Positions 26,223 to 37,856 of a stretch of 44,635 nucleotides of DNA are shown in pieces. This DNA comes from Mammaliicoccus stepanovicii (GTDB lineage: Bacteria; Bacillota; Bacilli; Staphylococcales; Staphylococcaceae). Each line of letters starts with the position of its first letter. The first letter of the stretch is position 1. Below the pieces are notes generated by a model. The model saw nothing but the letters and a program-made list of their open reading frames with translations. It had not been told where the DNA came from and did no database searches. The DNA is taken from the NCBI RefSeq assembly GCF_002902525.1, contig NZ_PPQZ01000102.1, positions 72,842 to 117,476 on the forward strand, given 5' to 3'. A program made the translations under genes and the position numbers.

Positions 26223-26630
26223 CTATTTACACAATTCACATTTACCATAAACTTCTAGTTTATGTGATCCAATTTCAACATTAGGCAATTGTTGTTTAAT
26301 CGAATCCATTGGGCAAATATCTATTACTTTTGTAGTTCCACAAGATTCACAAATAAAATGATGGTGGTGATGACTTTGACATGCAATACGGAATTTCATT
26401 TCACCATCTATTTCAGTAGCTTCTATTATATTTAAATCTTTAAATAAATAAAGGTTTCTATAAATCGTATCGAATGAAAGGCCTGTATAATTATCTTTTA
26501 ATGCTTCTTGTATATATTTAGCAGTAATATATTTATCCTCATTTACGAATAAAGAAATAATATCCTTACGCTTATTTGTGAATTTATGACCATCATTCTT
26601 CAATATTTGAATTGCTTCCTCTACCTTCAC
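26223..26630 (-). CDS. zur: zinc uptake regulator Zur (Fur family)
   Basis: A 135-residue Fur-family repressor. The winged helix with recognition region [13 protein letters not shown] (about 51-63) is followed by the dimer domain. The structural zinc site is Cys94, Cys97, Cys131 and Cys134. A run of six histidines (86-91) supplies sensing-site ligands. It is almost the same as S. aureus Zur. It starts at GTG with a G-rich ribosome binding site eight bases upstream; the start lies inside the end of the permease gene (38-base overlap). When zinc is bound it should shut off the operon in which it lies. Confidence 0.95.
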   Translation of the reverse strand: MKVEEAIQILKNDGHKFTNKRKDIISLFVNEDKYITAKYIQEALKDNYTGLSFDTIYRNLYLFKDLNIIEATEIDGEMKFRIACQSHHHHHFICESCGTTKVIDICPMDSIKQQLPNVEIGSHKLEVYGKCELCK

Positions 26631-27483
26631 GATGATAGCCCCCTTTTTTAATTAATAACTTACTATAAGCTATACTAATAAGTAATTCTATAATTAATAA
26701 ACCAACTATAATACCACCTGGTGAGATATTCAAATAAAATGAAAGCACTAATCCTAGAATAACAGAAACTTCACCGAATATGATACTTAAGGCTATGAGT
26801 TGTTTAAACCCTCTAGAAAGCCTCATACTCGTAGCAACTGGTAAAGTCATTAAACTACTGACTAATAGTATACCAACTACTCTCATTGAAGCTGAAATCA
26901 CTAAAGCAACGATGACGATAAATAATAATTGGATCCATTTTGGCATGCCGATTACTTTTGCATATTCCTCATCAAATGAAAGTACAAAGAGTGATTTATA
27001 AAGCAATCCTACAAATAATAAGACTACAATAGTGATGACAATAATAGTCATGAGATCACTAATATTCACCGCACTAATGGATCCAAATAAATAACCAAAT
27101 AAATCTTGATTAAATCCGTTTGCTAATGAAATGAATATGACACTTAAACCAATACCCGCACTCATTATGATAGGTATTGCGATTTCTTGGTAATGCTTAT
27201 ATTCTGTTCTTAATTGCTCTATCAGTAAAGCACCAATGATAGAGAAGATAATACCAAACCAAATTGGATTAATAGCTGTAAATATTGGGCTGAGTGACGT
27301 AAGAAACAAGCCCATCGATATGCCACCTAGCGTTACATGACTTAATGCATCTGCAATTAAAGACAATCTCCTTACAACAATAAAAGCACCTATTAACGGC
27401 GCAATCAATCCTACTAAAACACCACTTATAAATGAATATCTAATAAAATCAAAATTAATAAACGCATCTATCACATACAACAC
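26593..27483 (-). CDS. znuB: zinc ABC transporter permease (ZnuB/AdcB type)
   Basis: A 296-residue permease with about eight membrane helices, of the ABC-3 metal transporter family. Marks are [24 protein letters not shown] near the N-terminus and [27 protein letters not shown] Zur repressor in the same operon points to zinc. In S. aureus the matching gene is called mreB (not the shape protein). The start is uncertain: GTG 27483, a TTG next to it or GTG 27474 are possible; it overlaps the ATPase gene by about 13 bases. The zinc-binding lipoprotein is not encoded here. Confidence 0.93.
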   Translation of the reverse strand: MLYVIDAFINFDFIRYSFISGVLVGLIAPLIGAFIVVRRLSLIADALSHVTLGGISMGLFLTSLSPIFTAINPIWFGIIFSIIGALLIEQLRTEYKHYQEIAIPIIMSAGIGLSVIFISLANGFNQDLFGYLFGSISAVNISDLMTIIVITIVVLLFVGLLYKSLFVLSFDEEYAKVIGMPKWIQLLFIVIVALVISASMRVVGILLVSSLMTLPVATSMRLSRGFKQLIALSIIFGEVSVILGLVLSFYLNISPGGIIVGLLIIELLISIAYSKLLIKKGGYHREGRGSNSNIEE

Positions 27484-28247
27484 GACCTTTCGTGTTGATG
27501 ATCAACAAATTGAACTGGATGACCGTAGATTTTAGAAATTGAAACTTCATCTAATGATTTAAATGATTCACTCGTTCCATGGAAATGAATATGTTGATTT
27601 AAACATGCTACTTGACTAGCTGTATCTGCTACAACACCAATATCATGTGTAACAAGTATGATTGTAATACCTTCATTTTTAAGTCTTGTTAATAATTGAT
27701 AGAATTCAGAAACATGTCTCGCATCTATACCTACAGTTGGTTCATCTAATATCAGTATACTTGGCTTAGATATTAATGCTCGCGCAATAAAAGTACGTTG
27801 CTGTTGTCCCCCTGAAAGTTGTGCAATATTTTCATGTTTTAAGTCACTTATATTTAATCGTTCAAGTATTTGATCTACTTTCTTTTCATCTTCTTTATTG
27901 AACCACTTAAATAAAGATTTATTCTTAGTTAGACCACTCATCACAACTTCTTTCACAGTAGCGGGAAATCCCGAACTAAAAGCGTTAGATTTTTGTGATA
28001 CATAACTTATATCTTCCCATGACTTATATTGATTTATTTTATTGCCACTAATGTAGATATCACCCTTTTGTAATGGTAATAATCCTAGAATAAGTTTTAA
28101 TAAAGTTGACTTCCCTGAACCGTTTGGTCCTACAATTGCTAAAAAGTCACCTTTATATATTTGAATATTAATATGGCTTAATGCTAATTTATTTGGATAA
28201 CTATAACTGATATCTTTTAATTCGAAAATCGGTGTTTCCTTCTCCAC
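27471..28247 (-). CDS. znuC: zinc ABC transporter ATP-binding protein (ZnuC/AdcC type)
   Basis: A 258-residue ABC ATPase of the metal-uptake class. Walker A is GPNGSGKST (about residues 38-46), the Q-loop is ISYVSQK, the signature LSGGQQQR and Walker B ILILDEPT. The C-terminus ends in HERSCCM with two Cys, which might bind metal. GTG 28247 is chosen as start because GAGG lies eight bases upstream; an earlier GTG at 28256 lies within this site. It is the first gene of the znuC-znuB-zur operon, behind a promoter with a probable Zur operator. Confidence 0.94.
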   Translation of the reverse strand: MEKETPIFELKDISYSYPNKLALSHINIQIYKGDFLAIVGPNGSGKSTLLKLILGLLPLQKGDIYISGNKINQYKSWEDISYVSQKSNAFSSGFPATVKEVVMSGLTKNKSLFKWFNKEDEKKVDQILERLNISDLKHENIAQLSGGQQQRTFIARALISKPSILILDEPTVGIDARHVSEFYQLLTRLKNEGITIILVTHDIGVVADTASQVACLNQHIHFHGTSESFKSLDEVSISKIYGHPVQFVDHQHERSCCM

Positions 28248-28270
28248 TTTTCTCACCTCGTCAATAAATT

Positions 28271-28310
28271 ACTATACAATGAATAAACACAAATGTAAAT
28301 AGTAACGTTT
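28271..28310 (-). promoter_or_regulatory. promoter and probable Zur operator of the zinc-uptake operon
   Basis: On the minus strand TTTACA (28299-28294), 17 bases, TATAGT (28276-28271) is a good sigma-A promoter. A degenerate 20-base dyad (28291-28310, AAA-y-GT-w-A-m-T and its mirror) covers the -35 box. It agrees only partly with the Firmicute Zur consensus, so the operator call is inferred from position, dyad symmetry and the zur gene in the operon. Confidence 0.62.
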
Positions 28311-28334
28311 ACGAATAAGGTAATAATTGCATAT

Positions 28335-28384
28335 AAAAAAGACATCTCTTATAAAAATCTTTCGATTTTTGAGATGTCTTTGTC
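28335..28384 (-). terminator. terminator after nfo
   Basis: An outer stem AAAGACATCTC/GAGATGTCTTT and an inner stem AAAAATC/GATTTTT; on the minus strand it is followed by six T. It separates nfo from the zinc operon promoter. Confidence 0.9.
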
Positions 28385-28393
28385 ATTATATAA

Positions 28394-29284
28394 CTATTGA
28401 TTAAAGATTTTTTCTTTTAATTCCGGATCAAAAGTTCCATTTTTAATCATTTCAATTTCATATTTATAGGGTGGTTTCTTGTTCTTCTTATCATCACCAA
28501 CATAAGGTGTTTCTAATATTTTTGGTACATCTTTAAATGCATCGTGATGTACAATGTAATGTAATGCATCAAAACCAATTGAGCCGAAACCGATATTCTC
28601 ATGGCGGTCTTTTCTAGCACCTTGTGGATTTTTACTATCATTTACATGTACAACTTTGATTCTATCAAGTCCGACAGTTTTATCAAATTCGTTTAATACT
28701 CCATCAAAATCTTCTTTAACATTGTATCCAGCATCATTTGTGTGGCATGTATCAAAACATACTGACAATCTTTCGTTATGTTTAACACCATCCATAATCA
28801 GTGCAAGCTCTTCGAACGTTTTTCCACATTCTGAACCTTTACCAGCCATAGTTTCTAGTGCGATACGTACGTCATTATTATTTGTTAAAACTTCATTCAG
28901 ACCTTCAATAATTTTCTTTATGCCCTTTTCTTCTCCAGCACCGACATGTGCGCCTGGATGCAGAACGATATCTTTAGCACCAAGTGCTTCAGTTCGTTCA
29001 ATTTCACTTTGTAAAAACTCAACGCCTAAATTAAACACTTCAGGTTTTGTAGTATTCGCAATATTAATAATGTACGGTGCATGGACAACTATATTTGATA
29101 ATCCATATTCTTTCATTGCCGCTTGACCATTTTCAATATTTAAATCTTCTATGCTTTTACGTCTAGTGTTTTGTGGAGCCCCAGTATAGATCATAAATGT
29201 TGAAGCATTATAACTTGCCGCTTCTTCTGCTGCTTGTAGCAACATTTTCTTACCACTCATAGAAACGTGTGATCCGATTAACAT
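28394..29284 (-). CDS. nfo: endonuclease IV (AP endonuclease)
   Basis: A 296-residue TIM-barrel zinc enzyme that cuts DNA at abasic sites in base excision repair. Motifs: [10 protein letters not shown] at the start, [33 protein letters not shown] and [22 protein letters not shown] carry the zinc-ligand His, Glu and Asp residues. ATG 29284 gives the usual family length and has AGGTG six bases upstream, overlapping the cshB stop; GTG 29293 is less likely. It is co-transcribed with the helicase gene. Confidence 0.97.
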   Translation of the reverse strand: MLIGSHVSMSGKKMLLQAAEEAASYNASTFMIYTGAPQNTRRKSIEDLNIENGQAAMKEYGLSNIVVHAPYIINIANTTKPEVFNLGVEFLQSEIERTEALGAKDIVLHPGAHVGAGEEKGIKKIIEGLNEVLTNNNDVRIALETMAGKGSECGKTFEELALIMDGVKHNERLSVCFDTCHTNDAGYNVKEDFDGVLNEFDKTVGLDRIKVVHVNDSKNPQGARKDRHENIGFGSIGFDALHYIVHHDAFKDVPKILETPYVGDDKKNKKPPYKYEIEMIKNGTFDPELKEKIFNQ

Positions 29285-29293
29285 ATATGTCAC

Positions 29294-30628
29294 CTAACCT
29301 TTTCTACTTTGTTTTTTTGTGCGTTTAGAATGAGCTTTCTTTTCTTTGAATTTCAACTCATCTAACTCTCTCTTAAATTTCTTCTTGTATCCAGGTTTTA
29401 CTTTATTTTTGTTATTACGTTTAATTTTTTGTTTTAAATTCTTTTCGATATTGTCTTCTTTTTTCACACGTCTTGTTCTATTTTGACGATCTTTAATTTT
29501 TACAAATTCATCATTTTTAACATCTACGTGTTCAAATTTATAATTACTTTTCTCAATTTGAGTGATTAAATCATCTTCATCTGGCGTATAAAGTGTTATA
29601 GCAACGCCTTTATAGTCGCCACGACCTGTTCTACCTACTCTATGAGTAAAGAAGTCTACTTCTTTCGGTAAATCGTAGTTAATAACATGACTTACACCTT
29701 CAATATCTATACCTCTTGATGCTAAATCACTTGCAACAACAAATTCGAAATCTAACTGTTTAATACGTTTCATTTGTTGCGTTCTTTCTCTTGGAGATAA
29801 TCCACCATGAATCACGCCAACTTTGTATCCTTCATCAGACAAATATTTGACTAATTCATCTGCACGGTCACGACTATTCGCAAATATAATAGCTAGATAA
29901 GGATTAATGACTTGCATAACCTTTAATATCTTAGCTTGTTTCTCTTCACCTTTAGTAGGTATTAAATAAAAGTCGATATTATCCTTATTAGAAGATTCAG
30001 TTTCAATTTCAACAAATTCCGGATTACTTAAATATTTATTTAAAAATGGGTGTAATGCTTTCGGAATAGTTGCACTAAATACAGAAATTTGTGCTGATGC
30101 ATCTAGTCGACTTGCAATACTATCAACTTTTGGCATAAATCCTAAATCGATCATTAAATCTGCTTCATCAACTACAACTGATTTAGCTAAATGTAAATCT
30201 AAAGCGCGTTCAACTGCCATATCATCAATTCTATTTGGTGTTCCTACGATCACTTGTGGTGTATTCTTTGATTTATCAATATCTCTTGATTTGTCCGTTC
30301 CACCAATGTATAAATTGACTTTGATTCCTTTTTTGAATCGTGCTAAATGTGAAGCAGCATCATATAACTGTTTCGCAAGTTCTCTTGTTGGTGCTAATAT
30401 AATAATTTGTGGTTCTTTTAAATCAACATCTATTTTATCAAATAATGGTAATAAAAATGCATGGGATTTACCAGTACCTGTTTGAGATTGTCCTATTATA
30501 TTTGAGCCTTTTTTAATTTTGGGTATTACTCTTCTTTGTACTTCTGTTGGCTGGTTAAAGTGTAAGTCTTTAACTGCCTCTACTAATTCATTTTCTAATT
30601 GAAAATGTTCAAATGGATGCTTAGACAT
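29294..30628 (-). CDS. cshB: DEAD-box RNA helicase CshB
   Basis: A 444-residue ATP-dependent RNA helicase. In order: Q motif (PFEHFQLENELVEAVKDLHF), motif I SQTGTGKS (48-55), Ia PTRELA (80-85), II DEAD (154-157), III SAT, then the second RecA domain with VIHGG, ASDLASRGID and HRVGRTGR. The last 75 residues are rich in Lys and Arg for RNA binding. The homolog in B. subtilis (yqfR, cshB) acts in cold adaptation and ribosome assembly. It lies upstream of nfo in the same operon. Confidence 0.95.
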   Translation of the reverse strand: MSKHPFEHFQLENELVEAVKDLHFNQPTEVQRRVIPKIKKGSNIIGQSQTGTGKSHAFLLPLFDKIDVDLKEPQIIILAPTRELAKQLYDAASHLARFKKGIKVNLYIGGTDKSRDIDKSKNTPQVIVGTPNRIDDMAVERALDLHLAKSVVVDEADLMIDLGFMPKVDSIASRLDASAQISVFSATIPKALHPFLNKYLSNPEFVEIETESSNKDNIDFYLIPTKGEEKQAKILKVMQVINPYLAIIFANSRDRADELVKYLSDEGYKVGVIHGGLSPRERTQQMKRIKQLDFEFVVASDLASRGIDIEGVSHVINYDLPKEVDFFTHRVGRTGRGDYKGVAITLYTPDEDDLITQIEKSNYKFEHVDVKNDEFVKIKDRQNRTRRVKKEDNIEKNLKQKIKRNNKNKVKPGYKKKFKRELDELKFKEKKAHSKRTKKQSRKG

Positions 30629-30740
30629 AAGCGAGCCTCCTCGTTTCTTTTCACTTTATACATTATATAGTAATTTATTATAATTAGATAGGCTTAAAAT
30701 TTATTTTAAGATATATTTAGTTTCTTTCATACATGACAGT

Positions 30741-30749
30741 TGTTATAAT
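30741..30749 (+). promoter_or_regulatory. extended -10 promoter of ispH
   Basis: TGTTATAAT is an extended -10 element 25 bases before the ispH start, with a poor -35 (TTTCTT) 17 bases upstream of TATAAT. Confidence 0.6.
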
Positions 30750-30773
30750 ATAGATTAATAAGGAGGGCAATGT

Positions 30774-31742
30774 ATGGAAATTATTAAAATTACCCCACGA
30801 GGTTATTGTTATGGTGTTGTCGATGCAATGGTTATTGCTAGAAATGCTTCACTTGATAAATCACTTCCGAGACCAATTTATATACTTGGTATGATCGTTC
30901 ATAATAAACATGTTACAGATGCTTTTGAATCAGATGGCATTGTTACACTAGATGGTCCAAATCGTTTAGAAATATTAGAACAAATAAATGAAGGTACTGT
31001 TATCTTTACTGCACATGGTGTTTCACCTCAAGTAAAACAACGAGCTAAAGAAAAAGGATTAGTCTGTATAGATGCCACTTGTCCTGATGTAGAGAATACA
31101 CATCAATTAATTCGCAATGTTAAAGCTGATGGATATCAAGTTATTTATATAGGCAAAAAAGGCCACCCAGAACCTGAAGGCGCTGTCGGTGTTGCACCTG
31201 ATATCGTTCATTTAGTTGAAACTGTAGATGACGTTAAGCAACTACCTGATTCTTTAAAGGATCAGAAATTAATCGTTACAAACCAAACGACTATGTCACA
31301 GTGGGATGTTAAACATTTAATGGATGAGCTTAAAGACAAATATCCAAATATTGAGATACACGAAGAAATTTGTTTAGCAACTCAAGTAAGACAAGAGGCT
31401 GTTGCAACTCAAGCAAATCAGGCTGATTTACTAATCGTAGTTGGAGATCCAAAGAGTAACAATTCAAATAGACTTGCACAAGTATCTAAAGAAATTGCAC
31501 ATACTAACGCGTATCGTATTTCAGATATAAGCGAACTTAAAGTAGAATGGTTACAAGATGTGAGTACAGTTGCTGTTACAGCTGGTGCGTCTACACCAAC
31601 ACCAATCGTAAAAGAAGTCATTGATTATATTAAAAATTACGATCCAACACATATACCTGAAGAAGCATTATCAAGTAGTGTACCTGTAGATAAAATACTA
31701 CCTAAAATTAAAAAACCAAAACCGGTAGAAATTATGAAATAA
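30774..31742 (+). CDS. ispH: 4-hydroxy-3-methylbut-2-enyl diphosphate reductase IspH (LytB)
   Basis: A 322-residue iron-sulfur reductase, last step of the MEP pathway: HMBPP to isopentenyl and dimethylallyl diphosphate. The cluster cysteines are Cys12 (RGYCYGV), Cys103 (DATCPDV) and Cys200 (EEICLAT). The proton-relay Glu is in GHPEPEG near residue 133. The C-terminal extension of about 30 residues ([18 protein letters not shown]) is Lys/Pro-rich. AAGGAGG precedes ATG. It is monocistronic, with its own promoter and terminator, opposite to cshB. With ispG it shows that this organism makes isoprenoids by the MEP route. Confidence 0.97.
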   Translation: MEIIKITPRGYCYGVVDAMVIARNASLDKSLPRPIYILGMIVHNKHVTDAFESDGIVTLDGPNRLEILEQINEGTVIFTAHGVSPQVKQRAKEKGLVCIDATCPDVENTHQLIRNVKADGYQVIYIGKKGHPEPEGAVGVAPDIVHLVETVDDVKQLPDSLKDQKLIVTNQTTMSQWDVKHLMDELKDKYPNIEIHEEICLATQVRQEAVATQANQADLLIVVGDPKSNNSNRLAQVSKEIAHTNAYRISDISELKVEWLQDVSTVAVTAGASTPTPIVKEVIDYIKNYDPTHIPEEALSSSVPVDKILPKIKKPKPVEIMK

Positions 31743-31785
31743 TAAAAGGACTTAGTCATTGATTTAAAATGGCTAAGTCCTTTTA
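31743..31785. terminator. terminator between ispH and the NIF3-like gene
   Basis: TAAAAGGACTTAG (31743-31755) pairs with CTAAGTCCTTTTA across a 17-base loop, followed by T on the plus strand. It can serve both converging genes. Confidence 0.88.
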
Positions 31786-31841
31786 TTTTTGAAATATAAC
31801 AATCTAACACGCGATATAATTTTAAATCGTACTTTTATTTA

Positions 31842-32933
31842 CTACATGTATTGGTATGGGTCTGTGTTCACTTCAGAACTTTGAACAGTAATACGATGTT
31901 CAGTCCATTCTTCTAATAAATCCTTCAGACCTTCTTTCATCACATATTCACTGTAATGATTAGCATCAAGAATATTTATATCATCCATAATTGCATCTAA
32001 TGCCTCATGATGCTTTACATCTCCAGTTATAAATAAATCTGCATTTTTATTTTTAGCTACATCTGCATACTCAACTGCTGCACCACCTACAATAGCTATA
32101 CGTTCTACATTTATATTTTGTTTTCCAATATATCTTACAGCTGGGATGTGTAATTGCTCTTTATAAAGTTTAACAAATGAATGTATAGATAATGATTCAT
32201 CTAGTTCACCTATGATACCGAGTCCTGATTTTGATTCACGTTTCATTTCTATAAAATCATATACAGGTTCTTCATAAGGATGATATTCATTAACAAGTTT
32301 AGTCGCTAACGCTTTTTCTTTTGAAGAAATCATAAACTCTAGTTTCGTTTCATGTACAATTTCAGTTTTATTCCTTTGACCAATGGCAGGATTGGCATTT
32401 TCACTTGGCTTAAATTGGCCTTTACCTTGTGTTTGAAAGAATACATTACTATATTCATCTGTCTCTGCTAAATGATGTTCATTAAAGACACTTTTCATCA
32501 TTTCAACTTCTTGATCAGGTACAAAAATTTGCATTTTGAAATATGATTCACGATTTGGATTTAGTATCGTCATATTTTTCAAACCAATTTTTTGACCAAT
32601 CATATAGCTTACACCTTTTTCATAAGCATCCAAATTAGTGTGAAGCGCGATAAGGTTCATATCATTCTTTATTATTTTCTTAATAATTTGGCCATAACCT
32701 TCATCAGTTATATTTTTCACACCTTTAAAGATTAAAGGGTGATGCGCAACAATCGTGTTCATATTATGAGCCAACGCTTCATCTACGACTTCTAACGTAC
32801 AATCCAAAGTTGTCATAACACCCTCAACCTTACTCTGTTCGCTTCCAATTAAGAGTCCTACATTATCCCATGACTCACTAGTTGATAACGGAATGTGTTG
32901 GTCTATAACGTGTAAGAGTTCTTTAACATTCAT
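31842..32933 (-). CDS. NIF3/DUF34 family metal-binding protein (YqfO)
   Basis: A 363-residue protein of the NIF3/DUF34 family, often labelled 'GTP cyclohydrolase I type 2 homolog', a name not backed by function. It has two NIF3 halves around a central CutA-like insertion (about residues 125-230). Metal ligands are in VAHHPLIFKG (His64 and His65), LHTNLDAYEKG and, near the C-terminus, FITGDVKHHE and DANHYSE. It forms toroidal hexamers in B. subtilis and S. aureus homologs. Its ATG overlaps the trmK stop by four bases (ATGA). Confidence 0.92.
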   Translation of the reverse strand: MNVKELLHVIDQHIPLSTSESWDNVGLLIGSEQSKVEGVMTTLDCTLEVVDEALAHNMNTIVAHHPLIFKGVKNITDEGYGQIIKKIIKNDMNLIALHTNLDAYEKGVSYMIGQKIGLKNMTILNPNRESYFKMQIFVPDQEVEMMKSVFNEHHLAETDEYSNVFFQTQGKGQFKPSENANPAIGQRNKTEIVHETKLEFMISSKEKALATKLVNEYHPYEEPVYDFIEMKRESKSGLGIIGELDESLSIHSFVKLYKEQLHIPAVRYIGKQNINVERIAIVGGAAVEYADVAKNKNADLFITGDVKHHEALDAIMDDINILDANHYSEYVMKEGLKDLLEEWTEHRITVQSSEVNTDPYQYM

Positions 32934-33601
32934 GCTAACACCTCTTTAATTTGTACAATCTGTTGTTTGATTTCATTGTTTCTCGATTGATCTTGATGAT
33001 CTTCTAATTGTTTAGTTATATTCTCTAGTGCTACTATTTCTCTTTCCCATTTCTCTATAAATAAATCATCTTTATGTTTCAGGAAGACTGGTCCAAATTT
33101 CATTTCTTTAGCACTTAAAGTCATTTCACCTTTTTTAGCAACAATAATTTCGTATATATGCTTTTTCTCTTTTACTAAAATTTCGTCCATAATTTTATAA
33201 CCGAGTTGTTGTAAATTCTGTCTGATTGGTAATGCGTGAATATTCGATTGTAATATTAAATCAGGATAATGCGACAACTTATCTTTACCATCATCTAAAA
33301 TTTGTGCTATTAAAGGTCCACCCATTCCACAAATCGTAATGACATCTACTGTTTCATCAATTACTTCTAAACCATTGCCTAGCTTTACATCAATTACATT
33401 TGATAAACCGTTTGCTTTAGTATTTTGTTGTGCAGCTAAAAATGGCCCTTTCACAACCTCACCTGCTATTGCCTCTTTGACTAATTTATTTTGAATTGCA
33501 AAAATTGGCAAATAAGCATGATCGGATCCAATATCTGCTAATTTATTATGATTTATATATTCACTTACTTTACTTAAACGCTTATTTATTTGGATCATCA
33601 T
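32930..33601 (-). CDS. trmK: tRNA (adenine(22)-N(1))-methyltransferase TrmK
   Basis: A 223-residue Rossmann-fold methyltransferase that makes m1A22 in tRNA. The SAM-binding loop is LADIGSDHAYLPI (about 21-33), then AGEVVKGPF and the catalytic-region string ITICGMGGPLIAQIL. A coiled-coil-like helical C-terminus follows (about 170-223), as in the structurally known B. subtilis and S. aureus proteins. Either of two adjacent ATG codons may be used; the second is better spaced from AAGGG. The gene starts only 15 bases after a strong hairpin that ends cccA, so its transcription is not obvious. Confidence 0.94.
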   Translation of the reverse strand: MMIQINKRLSKVSEYINHNKLADIGSDHAYLPIFAIQNKLVKEAIAGEVVKGPFLAAQQNTKANGLSNVIDVKLGNGLEVIDETVDVITICGMGGPLIAQILDDGKDKLSHYPDLILQSNIHALPIRQNLQQLGYKIMDEILVKEKKHIYEIIVAKKGEMTLSAKEMKFGPVFLKHKDDLFIEKWEREIVALENITKQLEDHQDQSRNNEIKQQIVQIKEVLA

Positions 33602-33615
33602 ATTTCCCTTTCAAT

Positions 33616-33649
33616 AAAAAAATCTTTTGCCAAGGCAAAAGATTTTTTT
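33616..33649 (-). terminator. strong hairpin between cccA and trmK
   Basis: A perfect 16-bp palindromic stem (AAAAAAATCTTTTGCC and complement, nominal two-base loop) ending in T on the minus strand. It begins four bases after the cccA stop and ends 15 bases before trmK. Confidence 0.88.
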
Positions 33650-33652
33650 GTA

Positions 33653-34003
33653 TTATTTAGCTCCGTCTTTTAAATATTTGACAAGTGTGTCTAAATCTTT
33701 ATCTGAAATCGTTGCTTCGTCATGTGCAGGCATTGACCCTTTACCATCACGAATTATCTTTTTCATTTCATCAGGTTTCTTCGAATTACCAGCTAATTTA
33801 GGTCCCATTCCACCTTCAAGATTTTGTCCATGACAACTTGTACAATTATCTTTTGCGAATGTAGCTGCGTCAAACTTCTCAGTTTTTGCACCGCCACCTT
33901 CTTTTTCATCTTCTTTGTTCGCACCATGTGCTGACATAAAGAATATTAATCCCACACCGAGTAATAAAATCAGTATAAACGGGATAACAGGATTACGATT
34001 CAT
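33653..34003 (-). CDS. cccA: membrane-anchored cytochrome c-550
   Basis: A 116-residue c-type cytochrome. One N-terminal membrane anchor (about residues 6-24) is followed by a Gly/Lys/Glu-rich linker and a small haem domain on the outer face. Haem attachment is Cys54, Cys57 and His58 (CTSCH); the axial Met is probably Met91 in GKGSMPAH. The start MNRNPVIPFILILLLGVGL closely follows B. subtilis CccA (MKWNPLIPF...), and the position next to sigA is also shared. It carries electrons to a cytochrome c oxidase. S. aureus lacks such a gene; oxidase-positive relatives have it. It requires a cytochrome c maturation system elsewhere in the genome. Confidence 0.95.
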   Translation of the reverse strand: MNRNPVIPFILILLLGVGLIFFMSAHGANKEDEKEGGGAKTEKFDAATFAKDNCTSCHGQNLEGGMGPKLAGNSKKPDEMKKIIRDGKGSMPAHDEATISDKDLDTLVKYLKDGAK

Positions 34004-34104
34004 TCATACAACCTCCCTTTTGTTAAACCTTCATACAATTATATTTTATATTAAAACAAAGCATTGTCAAAGGCTTTTTGGGATTAATATAAACTTTTGA
34101 GTAT

Positions 34105-37019
<2,915 letters not shown>

Positions 37020-37027
37020 TTCACCCT

Positions 37028-37843
37028 TTAACGGTTTTGTTGAGTAATTATTTTGATGATATCATTAGCAGTTTCCTCAATTGCTTTGTCAGACACATCT
37101 AAGACAGGACAGCCTATTTTACTAACGACATCTTCAAAGTATTGAAGCTCTTCTTCAATACGATCATCTTTAGCGTAGTTAGCATCATCACTTAGTCCTA
37201 ATTGTATTAATCTCGCTCTTCTAATAGCGTTTAAATTTTTCTGATTGATTTTAAGTGCGATACATTTTTTTGGATCAATTTCAAATAAACCCTCTGGAGG
37301 TGCTACTTCAGGTACTAGAGGTACATTCATAACTTTATAACGTTTATGTGCTAAGTATTGTGATAATGGTGTCTTAGAGGTTCTTGACACACCAATTAAT
37401 ACGATATCCGCTTTAGGTAAGCCACGTGGATCTCTTCCATCATCATATTTAACAGCAAATTCAATGGCTTCTATTTTCTTGAAATAATCTTCATCTAATT
37501 TATGAATATTTCCAGGCTCATTAAGAGGTGCTTCTTTCAATTCATCACTTAATATACTCATCAGTGGTCCCATTATATCTACATTCTCAATGTTATTTTC
37601 TTCTAATTTTTCCTTTAAATATAGTCTCATTTCTGGTTTAACAAGCGTATAAACTACGATTGATTTTTGTTCTAATGCTAAAGAAACGACCTCATTTATA
37701 TTACTTTCATTTTCTATGTAAGGTAATCGTACGATATCTAGTGCGTTACCTTCAGTTTTATATTGTGATGTACATGCTTTCGTAACTAGTTCGGCTGTTT
37801 CACCTACCGAATCAGAAGCAATAATTATTCTAATTTCTTCCAT
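37028..37843 (-). CDS. pyruvate, phosphate dikinase regulatory protein (YqfL/PpsR, DUF299)
   Basis: A 271-residue bifunctional kinase/phosphorylase of the DUF299 family that inactivates PPDK or PEP synthase with ADP and reactivates it with phosphate. The nucleotide loop is GVSRTSKTP (151-159). The chosen start, [17 protein letters not shown], has AGGAGG upstream; a longer frame overlaps ccpN and is rejected. No PPDK gene is in the window, but in B. subtilis and relatives the same pair ccpN-yqfL is known, where YqfL modulates CcpN activity. It follows ccpN by 13 bases. Confidence 0.92.
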   Translation of the reverse strand: MEEIRIIIASDSVGETAELVTKACTSQYKTEGNALDIVRLPYIENESNINEVVSLALEQKSIVVYTLVKPEMRLYLKEKLEENNIENVDIMGPLMSILSDELKEAPLNEPGNIHKLDEDYFKKIEAIEFAVKYDDGRDPRGLPKADIVLIGVSRTSKTPLSQYLAHKRYKVMNVPLVPEVAPPEGLFEIDPKKCIALKINQKNLNAIRRARLIQLGLSDDANYAKDDRIEEELQYFEDVVSKIGCPVLDVSDKAIEETANDIIKIITQQNR

Positions 37844-37856
37844 TATGTATTTCCTC

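Noticed and set aside
34038-34070. Promoter for cccA with TTGACA at 34070-34065
   Set aside because: The consensus TATAAT is 21 bases away and TATAAA 14 bases away; neither spacing is acceptable, so I do not call it as a promoter although transcription from here is possible.
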